DNA from: Corallococcus exercitus
GTDB lineage: Bacteria; Myxococcota; Myxococcia; Myxococcales; Myxococcaceae
Length of the DNA: 42,049 bases
Direction of reading: 5' to 3'
Assembly: GCF_003611585.1 (NCBI RefSeq)
Contig: NZ_RAVW01000027.1
Span: 1-42,049, forward strand
Below are positions 35,440 to 42,049 of the stretch, piece by piece. How positions within the stretch are numbered: the first letter of the stretch is position 1; every line of letters starts with the position of its first letter. Made by a program: the position numbers and the translations under genes. The notes beneath the pieces are model-generated. The model did not search any database. It was not told the DNA's origin and saw nothing but the letters and a program-made list of their open reading frames with translations.

Positions 35440-36065
35440 GCCACGGCTCCGGGCAGGTCCGGCAGCTCGTTCACGTCATCCTCCAGACGGGGCAGCGCGC
35501 GCGCCAGCGGTGCCTGGAGGCGGCGCAGGGCCTGGAAGAAGGGCTCGGGCGCGGTGGACGCGGCCAGCGCGGCGGACAGCTGCGTGAGCGCGTCCTGCCA
35601 CTCCGCGCCCATGAGCGAGGGGTCCACGCCGTAGTCGGTGACGACCTCCACGCGGCGCTCCAGCACGGAGACGAACACCAGGATGCCGGTGCGGCGCGAC
35701 GTGTGTGACACGCCCAGCTCCGTGAAGGCGGCGCGCGCGGCGGTGCGCACGGAGGCCTCCTGGACCTTGCGCGAGGTGAGCGCGCGGCGCAGCGACGGCA
35801 GGAGGCGGCCCAGCAGCATGCCGCCGAAGTAGGACAGCAGCACCACGGGCGGGAAGACGAGGAGGTGGATCTCCTGCGGGATGAACAGGAGGACCATCAA
35901 GACGACGTAGGCGGCGAACGCGCCCAGCCAGGCATCGGTGTGGGCGTAGCTGCCGGAGGCGCGGCGCACGGCCACGACGACCTCGGCGGCCGTCTGGGAC
36001 TCAATGGCCGCGACGGCTTCGGCGGCCTGGGTGCGTGCGGCGTCTTCGAGGAGGGTCGTGGCCAT
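35436..36065 (-). CDS. TPM-domain membrane protein
   Basis: A 209-residue protein. The N-terminal segment has AAEVVVAVRRASGSY, the start of the TPM fold. Two membrane helices follow (about 47-90; GAFAAYVVLMVLLFIP and LLVFPPVVLLSYFGGMLLGRL), then the rest of the fold with GILVFVSVLERRVEVVTDYGVD and a C-terminal helical part. The TPM family (TLP18.3/Psb32/MOLO-1) includes acid phosphatases and membrane-protein helpers. The downstream Tim44-like gene overlaps by GTGA and shares a Ser/Gly-rich region, as other TPM proteins do in one chain. The start ATG 36065 is preceded by a short spacer from ung. Confidence 0.88.
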   Translation of the reverse strand: MATTLLEDAARTQAAEAVAAIESQTAAEVVVAVRRASGSYAHTDAWLGAFAAYVVLMVLLFIPQEIHLLVFPPVVLLSYFGGMLLGRLLPSLRRALTSRKVQEASVRTAARAAFTELGVSHTSRRTGILVFVSVLERRVEVVTDYGVDPSLMGAEWQDALTQLSAALAASTAPEPFFQALRRLQAPLARALPRLEDDVNELPDLPGAVA

Positions 36066-36105
36066 CGTGGGCGGGCACTATAGCCAACCCACCGGCGGCC
36101 CGTTC

Positions 36106-36786
36106 CTAGGAGGGCAGTGTCCAGTCGATGGTGGGCTGGCCGTGCTTCTTCAGCGCCGCGTTGGTGGTGCTGTAGGGCTTGCTCCCGAAGAACCCCTTGC
36201 TGGCGGACAGCGGCGAGGGGTGCACGCCTTCCAGGATGACGTGGCGGTCCCCGTCGATGAGGGCCTTCTTCTTCTGCGCGGGCTTGCCCCAGAGCAGGAA
36301 GACGACGGCGTCCTCCTTGGCGCTGACGGCGCGGATGACGGCGTCGGTGAAGGGTTCCCACCCGTGCTTCGCGTGGCTGTTGGGGGAGGCCTGGCGCACG
36401 GTGAGCACGGTGTTGAGCAGGAACACGCCCCGCTTCGCCCAGGGGATGAGCGACCCGTCGCGAGGCTTCGGTGCGCCCACGTCGCTCTGGAGCTCCTTGA
36501 ACATGTTCACGAGCGAGGGCGGAGGCGGCACGCCGGGCTTCACGGAGAAGGCGAGGCCGTGGGCCTGTCCCGGGCCGTGGTAGGGGTCCTGGCCCAGGAG
36601 CAGCACGCGCACGTCCGCGTAGGGCGTGAAGCGGAACGCGGAGAACAGGTCCTCCTCCGACGGGAACACGGTGTGTTCCTTGCGTTCCTGCTTCAGGAAC
36701 TTCTCCAGCTCCTTGAACGACGGCGCGTGGATGGCGTCATGCAGCACCTCTTTCCAGTCCTCGGGCAACCCGTCCGCCAGGCTCAT
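36106..36786 (-). CDS. ung: Uracil-DNA glycosylase
   Basis: A 226-residue family 1 uracil-DNA glycosylase. The water-activating motif LLLGQDPYHGPGQAHGLAFSV and the minor-groove HPSPLSA loop are complete; the uracil-binding region has SLVNMFKEL and the Asn in LLNTVLTV. It removes uracil from DNA as the first step of base-excision repair. ATG 36786 has GGAGGG six bases upstream. A second ATG at 36790 lies out of this frame. It is followed after 40 bp by the TPM gene on the same strand, and a weak readthrough is possible. Confidence 0.97.
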   Translation of the reverse strand: MSLADGLPEDWKEVLHDAIHAPSFKELEKFLKQERKEHTVFPSEEDLFSAFRFTPYADVRVLLLGQDPYHGPGQAHGLAFSVKPGVPPPPSLVNMFKELQSDVGAPKPRDGSLIPWAKRGVFLLNTVLTVRQASPNSHAKHGWEPFTDAVIRAVSAKEDAVVFLLWGKPAQKKKALIDGDRHVILEGVHPSPLSASKGFFGSKPYSTTNAALKKHGQPTIDWTLPS

Positions 36787-36892
36787 TCATGTCCCTCCGT
36801 GGGGCCGCACCCTAGACCAGGGCGCGTGTCCACAGGCGCAAGCGTTTGCATCCCGGTGCCGGACGGCGAACTTTGTGGCGGAGGCGGGCCGC

Positions 36893-37471
36893 TCAGGGTG
36901 CAGGGATGGGTGCTGGACTCCCTGCGTCCATCCACTGGGATGGAAACGAGGGAAGCGGCTCACCCCAGGACGTATCCCCCACCGGAATGGACGGATCCGA
37001 GAGCCCGGCGGATACACCCGCGTCGGGGCTGCCGGGGACAGCAGGGCCACCCGGCTCGCCGTCGTAGAGCCGCCGCAGGATGCGCCCGTCCGACAGCCGA
37101 ACCGCGTAGGTGGCCCCTCCGTCCAGAAGCAGCCCACCGGACTCACAGGCCCGCGGGTCCAGGTCCATGCGCACGAAGGCGACGTCCCCTTCACGGAGGA
37201 CCCAGAAGCGATGGGCCTCCCTCCGGCTCCAGCAGGATTGTCCCTCCCGCGCCCGGGAAAGGAAGTCGTCGGCCGCAACGACCATGGCTTGCAGCAGGCT
37301 CCCCTCCAACAAGTACGTCTGTCCCGGTGCTCCGACGGGCAGCGCCTCTCGGGAGAACATCTCCGGGAAGAGGATGGAGCGGTCTTCCGACGCCAGCACG
37401 TCGGGCGGGTTCGCCTCGCGCCGCATGCACCCGGCGCACAGGAGCGTGCCCATGAGCAGCAGCCGCCTCAT
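36893..37471 (-). CDS. Lipoprotein of unknown function, partner of the JAMM-like lipoprotein
   Basis: A 192-residue lipoprotein: signal MRRLLLMGTLLCAGC with the lipid Cys at 15. The mature part has a folded region (about 30-135; YLLEGSLLQAMVVAADDFL, DVAFVRMDLDPRACESGGLLL) with two Cys residues that could pair, and a disordered Pro/Gly/Asp-rich tail. No family is recognised. Its start overlaps the stop of the upstream JAMM-like gene (ATGA, 37468-37471), so the two are made together, as expected for a two-part system such as an enzyme and its partner or inhibitor. That role is inference. Confidence 0.78.
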   Translation of the reverse strand: MRRLLLMGTLLCAGCMRREANPPDVLASEDRSILFPEMFSREALPVGAPGQTYLLEGSLLQAMVVAADDFLSRAREGQSCWSRREAHRFWVLREGDVAFVRMDLDPRACESGGLLLDGGATYAVRLSDGRILRRLYDGEPGGPAVPGSPDAGVSAGLSDPSIPVGDTSWGEPLPSFPSQWMDAGSPAPIPAP

Positions 37472-38220
37472 GGCCCTGCTCCCCTCAGGCAGGGGCCCTG
37501 GAGTTTCTGGATGGTGAAGTCCAATGCCTCCGCATCGTGCCACGTGACGCGCCCCGTCTGCTCGCACTGCCACCCCGACGATGCGGTGCGTGTCCACTTC
37601 AGCAACTGCCCCGTGAGGGGAATGTACTGGTGGAAGCCGTCGCACGACGCCGGCTCCGTCACATTGGAGAAGAACGCGACGATGGAGAGCCGCACGCGTC
37701 CGTTCTTCGTTTCGGTTTCGAAGCCGTGCGCTCGGCCCTCGGAAACGATGAAGCGCAGGTCGTTCGAGGACAGCGCGCTTCCATAGGGATGGTTGTGAAG
37801 GGCGTAGATGTAGCGGATTGCGTCCGCGGGATACCGCGCGTCGGCGACCCTGGAGGGCAGCAGGCAACTCTTGCTGCGCTGAGAGGGATCAATCCTCGAT
37901 TGGTCGGTGAGTCGGCTGACGGCGTACTGATGCTCTGGCGTGTAATACAGCCATGCGCAGTACTCGCTGGAGACACGCCAGTGGGTGTCGAAGCTGGGAT
38001 GATCCGGACGGCCCGCGCTGGCGTGAGGCTTCGATAGGAGCTTCCCGCACGCGGCCAGGAGCGCATCGGAGGCGGACTCGTAAGGGCCCAGCAGGGGGCC
38101 CTGCAGCTCCTCCAGGAAGGGAGCCCCGGGCTCGGGCCGCACAAGGTCCGGGTCGAGGGTGGCGGAAGACGCGCAGCCCCCGAGCCAGAGCACCAGGCAG
38201 CATCCCAAGGGACCGCGCAT
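37468..38220 (-). CDS. Lipoprotein with JAMM/JAB-like metal-binding motif
   Basis: A 250-residue lipoprotein with lipobox LGGC (lipid Cys 16). The central segment YALHNHPYGSALSSNDLRF has H142-x-H144-P, then S151-x-x-D154, matching the zinc motif of JAMM/JAB metalloproteases such as RadC, MPN and DUF4329-like domains. A Glu 56 residues upstream (E86 in SSEYCAWLYY) could be the catalytic acid. The spacing from His to Ser is one residue shorter than in RadC. It would act outside the inner membrane. GGAAGGAG lies about 9 bases before ATG 38220. The 3' end overlaps a second lipoprotein gene. A lipid-anchored toxin or envelope protease is possible; unproven. Confidence 0.82.
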   Translation of the reverse strand: MRGPLGCCLVLWLGGCASSATLDPDLVRPEPGAPFLEELQGPLLGPYESASDALLAACGKLLSKPHASAGRPDHPSFDTHWRVSSEYCAWLYYTPEHQYAVSRLTDQSRIDPSQRSKSCLLPSRVADARYPADAIRYIYALHNHPYGSALSSNDLRFIVSEGRAHGFETETKNGRVRLSIVAFFSNVTEPASCDGFHQYIPLTGQLLKWTRTASSGWQCEQTGRVTWHDAEALDFTIQKLQGPCLRGAGP

Positions 38221-38362
38221 GGGCTGGAGTCTCCTTCCCTGAAAATGGAAGGCGGATGGCCTCCTGGGCGGCATCGTGCCGGAACGCCGCACCGGAAAGC
38301 GAGCAGGCAGTCAGGGCGGGAGCTTGGGGCTCGGGCCGGGGCGCGCTAGCCTTGCGCCCGCC

Positions 38363-40090
38363 ATGACGATGTACACCGAGTCGCTCCGCGCCTTCCTCAA
38401 GCCCGTCCTCGCCTACCTGGACGACGAGTCGGTGTCGGAAATCATGATCAACGGCCCCACCGACGTGTGGATCGAACGCAAGGGCCGGCTGATCAAGACG
38501 GATGCCTCCTTCTCCGACGAAGGCCTGCTGGGCGCCGCGCGCAACATGGCCCAGTTCGTGGGCCGTCCCCTGTCCGAGGAGCGCCCCCGCCTGGACGCGC
38601 GCCTGCCCGACGGCAGCCGCATCCACGTGGTGATTCCGCCCATCGCGCGCAACGGCACCACCATCTCCATCCGCAAGTTCTTCAAGGACAAGCTGACCAT
38701 CGACTCGCTGTTGAAGTTCAAGTCGCTGACCAAGCCCATGGCGCGCCTCATCGAGGCCGGCATCGCCACCAAGCTCAACATGCTGGTGGCCGGCGGCACG
38801 GGCTCCGGCAAGACGACGCTGCTCAACATCGTCTCGTCCCTCATCCCGGACGAGGAGCGCATCCTCACCATCGAGGACTCCGCCGAGCTCCAGCTCAACC
38901 AGTCCCACATCGTGGCCTTCGAATCCCGCCCCGCCGACAAGTTCGGCAAGGGCGCCGTGGACATGGGAGACCTGCTGCACTCCGCGCTGCGCCTGCGCCC
39001 GGACCGCATCGTGGTGGGCGAGGTGCGCGGCGGCGAGGCCTTCCACCTCATGCAGGCCATGAACACCGGCCACGGCGGCTCGCTGGCCACCACGCACGCG
39101 AACACGCCCACGGACACGCTGCGCCGCATCGAGTCCCTGTGCCTCATGTCGTCCGTGGAGCTGCCCATGGTCGCCGTGCGCGCCCAGGTGGCCAGCGCCA
39201 TCAACTTCGTCATCTGCTGCGAGCGCCTCCACGACGGCAGCCGCAAGACGATTGCCCTGTCGGAGGTGCTGCCCCTCACGGAGAAGGGCGAGTACCGCAC
39301 CCAGGACATCTTCGTCTTCACGCCCGTCGCCAAGGACGAGCACGGCAACATCCTGGGCTACCACGCGCCCACCGGCATCATCCCCAACTTCATCCAGAAG
39401 GCCCGCGCGTACGGCTTCGATGACCTGGACGACGCCTTCTTCGACCCGGCCACCTACGGCGTGCCGCCCCCGCCCAGCTTCCACGTGGGCGAAGCGTACA
39501 CCCTGCGCTGGGCCCCCTCGCTGAAGCACCGCGAGCAGGGACTGCCGGATCCGGCGCACTTCAAGGAGGACTGGGCCCGCTTCGAAGAGGTGCTCCGCAA
39601 CGCGGCGCCGGACGGCCCCGTGTCCGGCCCCAAGCAGGCGGCGCCTCCGTCCAAGCCCGCCGCCGCGCCGCCGCCGCCCATGAAGGCCGCGCCGGCGCTG
39701 CGCCCCTCGCTGCCGCCCCGCCCGCCGCCCTCGCAGGACGACGACAAGACGCCGCCGCCCACGCGCAACCCGTTCGCGGAGCAGGAGGACACCCGCGCCT
39801 CTCCGCCCTCCGAACCGCTGGTGCAGGTGTCCGAGGACCTGCTCGCGGAGGCGCCGCCCGCGCGCAACACGCCGCCGCCGCGCCGTCCGCCGCCCGCGCC
39901 CGCGCGCCCCGGCGCTCCGCCGCCCAACACCCTGCGCGCGGGTGCGACGCCCACGCGCCGTCCGCCGGGTCCTCCGCCAGCGCCCTCCGACGACCTGGAC
40001 GAGGACGAGGACGACGACCGGCCGAAGACGGAGCTGAACACGTCGGAGAAGACGCAGATCCGTCCCGCGCCGGAGCGTCCGCGCCGGTAG
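38363..40090 (+). CDS. CpaF/TadA-type secretion ATPase with Pro-rich tail
   Basis: A 575-residue ATPase of the T2SS/T4P/tight-adherence family. The N-terminal domain is followed by Walker A GGTGSGKTT (K150), the acidic TIEDSAELQL segment, Walker B-like RIVVGEVRGGEAF, the His box GHGGSLATTHANT, and the C-terminal RecA-like part to about residue 420. Such ATPases form hexamers on the inner face of the membrane and power pilus assembly or secretion. From about 430 a long Pro/Ala-rich tail follows, ending in an acidic run and the KTELN...EKTQIRP segment. No pilin, TadB/TadC or secretin gene is adjacent, so it is an orphan CpaF here. A GC hairpin follows. Confidence 0.92.
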   Translation: MTMYTESLRAFLKPVLAYLDDESVSEIMINGPTDVWIERKGRLIKTDASFSDEGLLGAARNMAQFVGRPLSEERPRLDARLPDGSRIHVVIPPIARNGTTISIRKFFKDKLTIDSLLKFKSLTKPMARLIEAGIATKLNMLVAGGTGSGKTTLLNIVSSLIPDEERILTIEDSAELQLNQSHIVAFESRPADKFGKGAVDMGDLLHSALRLRPDRIVVGEVRGGEAFHLMQAMNTGHGGSLATTHANTPTDTLRRIESLCLMSSVELPMVAVRAQVASAINFVICCERLHDGSRKTIALSEVLPLTEKGEYRTQDIFVFTPVAKDEHGNILGYHAPTGIIPNFIQKARAYGFDDLDDAFFDPATYGVPPPPSFHVGEAYTLRWAPSLKHREQGLPDPAHFKEDWARFEEVLRNAAPDGPVSGPKQAAPPSKPAAAPPPPMKAAPALRPSLPPRPPPSQDDDKTPPPTRNPFAEQEDTRASPPSEPLVQVSEDLLAEAPPARNTPPPRRPPPAPARPGAPPPNTLRAGATPTRRPPGPPPAPSDDLDEDEDDDRPKTELNTSEKTQIRPAPERPRR

Positions 40091-40104
40091 CCGCGCCGTG
40101 ACCT

Positions 40105-40124
40105 GGGGACCCTCCGGGTTCCCC
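40105..40124 (+). terminator. Hairpin downstream of cpaF-like gene
   Basis: GGGGACCC (40105-40112) pairs with GGGTTCCCC (40116-40124) with a single bulge and a three-base loop, 15 bases after the stop. There is no U tract. Confidence 0.5.
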
Positions 40125-40268
40125 GTGCACCGGTGACGTGATGCATCCACGCGGGGCGCCGTGCGCCGGACACCGGCGTCGCCCCCGGGTGGGTGGGGCC
40201 CTGTCCCACCACGCGGGTCCGCGAATCCTGACCTTGCGAGGAGGACGGGTCGGGGTGAAAGTGCTCCC

Positions 40269-41240
40269 GTGTTGATCCCCTTCCTCGCCGCGCTCACCCT
40301 GGTGGTCGCCCAGGCGCCCGCGCTTCCATCCTCCGCGAAACCCGTCACCGTGTTGCTGGCGCCGACGGACGTGACGCGGGGAACGCCGCGCTACCTCATC
40401 GGAACCGCCCAGGAGCACGTGGCCGAGCAGCTCAAGGCCCGCGGCCTGGAGGTGATCCGCGTGGAGGACGTGACGCGCACGCTGCCGAAGAAGAAGCGCA
40501 CGGCGATGATGCGCTGCAACCGCACGCAGCCGTCCTGCATCGCGTCGCTGGGCATCGCGGCGAAGACGGACGTGGTGATGGTGACGGAGATTGGCCCGTA
40601 CCTGAACGCGTACAAGGCGGGCGTGCGCGTGTACACGGCGCACGACGGCGCGCCGCTCGTCGAGGAGTCCGTCCCTGGTGTGAGCGAGGACCAGGTGCTG
40701 GACGCGCTCAACAAGTCGCTGGACGTGGTGGTGCCGCGCACGCTGCGGGTGCTGCGTCCGGAGCCGGTGGCACCGCCGCCGGTGACGCCGCCCGTGGCGC
40801 AGCAGACGCCCAACGTGACGCCGGGAGAGAAGCAGCCGGTGCCGGGGCCGGACCTGACGCCGGGCGTGCAGCCGCCCACCGACCTGGGCCTGAGTGGCAC
40901 GCCGACGGGGGAGACCCCGGGACGGCGCAAGTGGGCGTGGGTGCCGGCGGCGGGCGGCGTGGTGCTCGCGGGTGTGGGGACGGTGTTCTACGTGCAGTCG
41001 CGCGGGAAGCTCAGCGACCTGAACAACAACGAGTACCCCAACCTGAGTGATGCGGAGAAGGTCCGCGACTCCGGCAAGCGTTCGCAGACGCTTGGCGTGG
41101 TGGGCATCGGAGTGGGCGCGGCGGCCATCGCGGCGGGCGCGCTGATGTACTTCCTGCCGGTGAAGCAGACGAATGTTCAGCCGTCCGTGACGCTCACGCC
41201 GCAGGGCGGTGGTTTGAGCTTCGCCGGGACGTGGCAGTGA
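40269..41240 (+). CDS. Exported protein, unknown, with C-terminal membrane anchor pair
   Basis: A 323-residue protein: short signal peptide (MLIPFLAALTLVVAQA), then an N-terminal domain (about 25-160) with TVLLAPTDVTRG, LKARGLEVIRVEDV, CNRTQPSCIASLGIAAKTD and VRVYTAHDG, which looks like an alpha/beta sensor-like fold with one Cys pair. A Pro-rich linker (165-220) leads to two hydrophobic helices (about 222-240 and 280-297) close to the end, likely in the membrane. I do not recognise the family. The start is GTG 40269 (followed by TTG 40272); the Shine-Dalgarno match GAGGAGG is far upstream, so the start is tentative. It may be read with the beta-helix lipoprotein gene 13 bp downstream. Confidence 0.75.
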   Translation: MLIPFLAALTLVVAQAPALPSSAKPVTVLLAPTDVTRGTPRYLIGTAQEHVAEQLKARGLEVIRVEDVTRTLPKKKRTAMMRCNRTQPSCIASLGIAAKTDVVMVTEIGPYLNAYKAGVRVYTAHDGAPLVEESVPGVSEDQVLDALNKSLDVVVPRTLRVLRPEPVAPPPVTPPVAQQTPNVTPGEKQPVPGPDLTPGVQPPTDLGLSGTPTGETPGRRKWAWVPAAGGVVLAGVGTVFYVQSRGKLSDLNNNEYPNLSDAEKVRDSGKRSQTLGVVGIGVGAAAIAAGALMYFLPVKQTNVQPSVTLTPQGGGLSFAGTWQ

Positions 41241-41253
41241 GCACGGGGAGAGC

Positions 41254-42049
41254 CATGCGGAACCTCTGGAAGGTCGGCGCGCTGAGCGCGGTGTTCGGTG
41301 CGGTGCTCGGCATGGGTGGCTGCAGTGACTTCCAGGCCGCCTATGAAGGCTGCCAGGACGCGGGCCGCTGTGGACCGCAGGCGAACGAAGACGGTGGCAG
41401 CGACGGCGGGGAGGACGCGGGCGATGGAGGCGACGGTGGAGACACCACGCCTCCCCCCTGCGGTGATGGCGGCGTGGACTACCCGGACCTGACCGGCTTC
41501 GACAACGACTGCGACGGCATCGACGGTGTCGCGGACGCGGGCTACTTCGTGGATCCGGTGCGCGGCAGGGACGACGCCTACGACGGGACCCGCAAGAAGC
41601 CGTTCCAGACCCTGGCACGCGCCCTCCGGGAGATCCGCGACGGTGGCACGGGGCGCAACATCGTGTACCTGGGCACCGGCACGTACAACGAGCCCGCGTC
41701 CGTGGTGGACATGCCTGTTTCGCTCTACGGCGGGTACACGTGGCGCGGCGAAGGCAACGACTACTGGGACCGGTTCAAGGACGGCGGCGGCAGCACGTTC
41801 TTCGACGGCGGCGCGCTCGCGTTCACGGTGCGCGACGTGACGGATGCAGGCGTCCTGCTGGACTCGCTACAGATCGCCTCGGCGAACATTGGAAACGATG
41901 GCGGAGCCTCGGTGGTGCTCAAGGTCGTGAACAGTGTGGACACCACACTGCACGCTACGCGCCTCGTGGCTGGCACCGGTGGCACCGGTGCCGCGGGCTC
42001 CGCGGGAGGGGTGGGGGCGAGCGGTGGCACTGGCGTCACGGGCCAGGAT
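41254..42049 (+). CDS. Partial beta-helix (DUF1565-like) lipoprotein with Gly-rich tail
   Basis: Open from ATG 41254 to the right edge, 265 residues. The lipobox signal ends in GMGGC (lipid Cys about 23). A Gly/Asp-rich linker follows, then FDNDCDGIDG, a Cys-containing Asp motif of the metal-binding kind seen in MopE-like repeats. Next comes the domain YFVDPVRGRDDAYDG... TLARALREI, which matches DUF1565-like parallel beta-helix starts. Later repeats are Gly-rich (GTGGTGAAGSAGGVGASGG), as in the PGRS-like tails of large myxobacterial surface proteins. The ribosome site GGGGAGAG lies 7 bases before ATG. The rest of the gene is outside the window. Confidence 0.82.

Noticed and set aside
37889-40348. 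Minus-strand open frame of 819 codons opposite cpaF
   Set aside because: It overlaps the clear CpaF ATPase and the JAMM-like gene and has no domain; a shadow.

Overview
The window is a very GC-rich, gene-dense piece of bacterial chromosome. Its content points to a myxobacterium, most likely of the Myxococcaceae (Corallococcus/Myxococcus type). The signs are many lipoproteins with clear lipoboxes, Ser-, Pro- and Ala-rich low-complexity tails, large SNF2 and VIT/vWA proteins, orphan regulators, a eukaryote-like cyclophilin, and the start of a Gly-rich beta-helix lipoprotein. The assignment to this group is inferred from gene content and style; there is no rRNA in the window. No insertion sequence, prophage, CRISPR array or integrase was found, so this reads as core or stable accessory chromosome rather than an island.

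Layout. 1-5.7 kb (minus): a truncated lipoprotein gene, probably the partner of the following M16 zinc peptidase, then a SWIM/SNF2 helicase. 5.8-7.2 kb: an unknown protein, a di-haem lipoprotein with a good promoter, and tRNA-Phe with its terminator. 7.3-9.2 kb: an RpoH-like sigma factor divergent from a clear NhaR. 9.2-11 kb (minus): small lipoprotein plus YtcJ-type amidohydrolase. 11.2-13.4 kb: NfeD protease-slipin operon, facing a cyclophilin gene. 14.1-17.9 kb: DUF2721 membrane protein divergent from a MerR regulator that is translationally coupled to a VIT/vWA protein, with repeated CTGTCA boxes in the shared spacer. 18-22.5 kb: an integral-membrane unknown, a scramblase/LURP-one-like protein, DUF1232, an orphan ABC ATPase and two unknowns. 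22.6-25.4 kb: gyrA. 25.6-29.5 kb: a TPR protein with a basic tail, a methyltransferase, an exported M24 peptidase-like protein and a single-domain response regulator. 29.5-33.8 kb: TPR protein, EEP-family hydrolase, thioesterase-fold protein, and an exported unknown. 33.8-36.8 kb: a TPM protein coupled to a duplicated Tim44/zinc-ribbon protein, then ung. 36.9-38.2 kb: two overlapping lipoprotein genes, one with a JAMM/JAB-like metal motif. 38.4-42 kb: orphan CpaF ATPase, an exported unknown, and a truncated beta-helix lipoprotein.

The best candidates for something undescribed are the JAMM-like lipoprotein pair (36893-38220), the MerR-VIT/vWA-DUF2721 locus with a probably leaderless promoter (14105-17904), and the TPM plus duplicated Tim44-zinc-ribbon pair (33835-36065). 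The first 103 bases form a perfect 48-bp inverted repeat that runs exactly to the edge of the window. This looks like a contig-end fold-back, so the lipoprotein sequence there should not be trusted.
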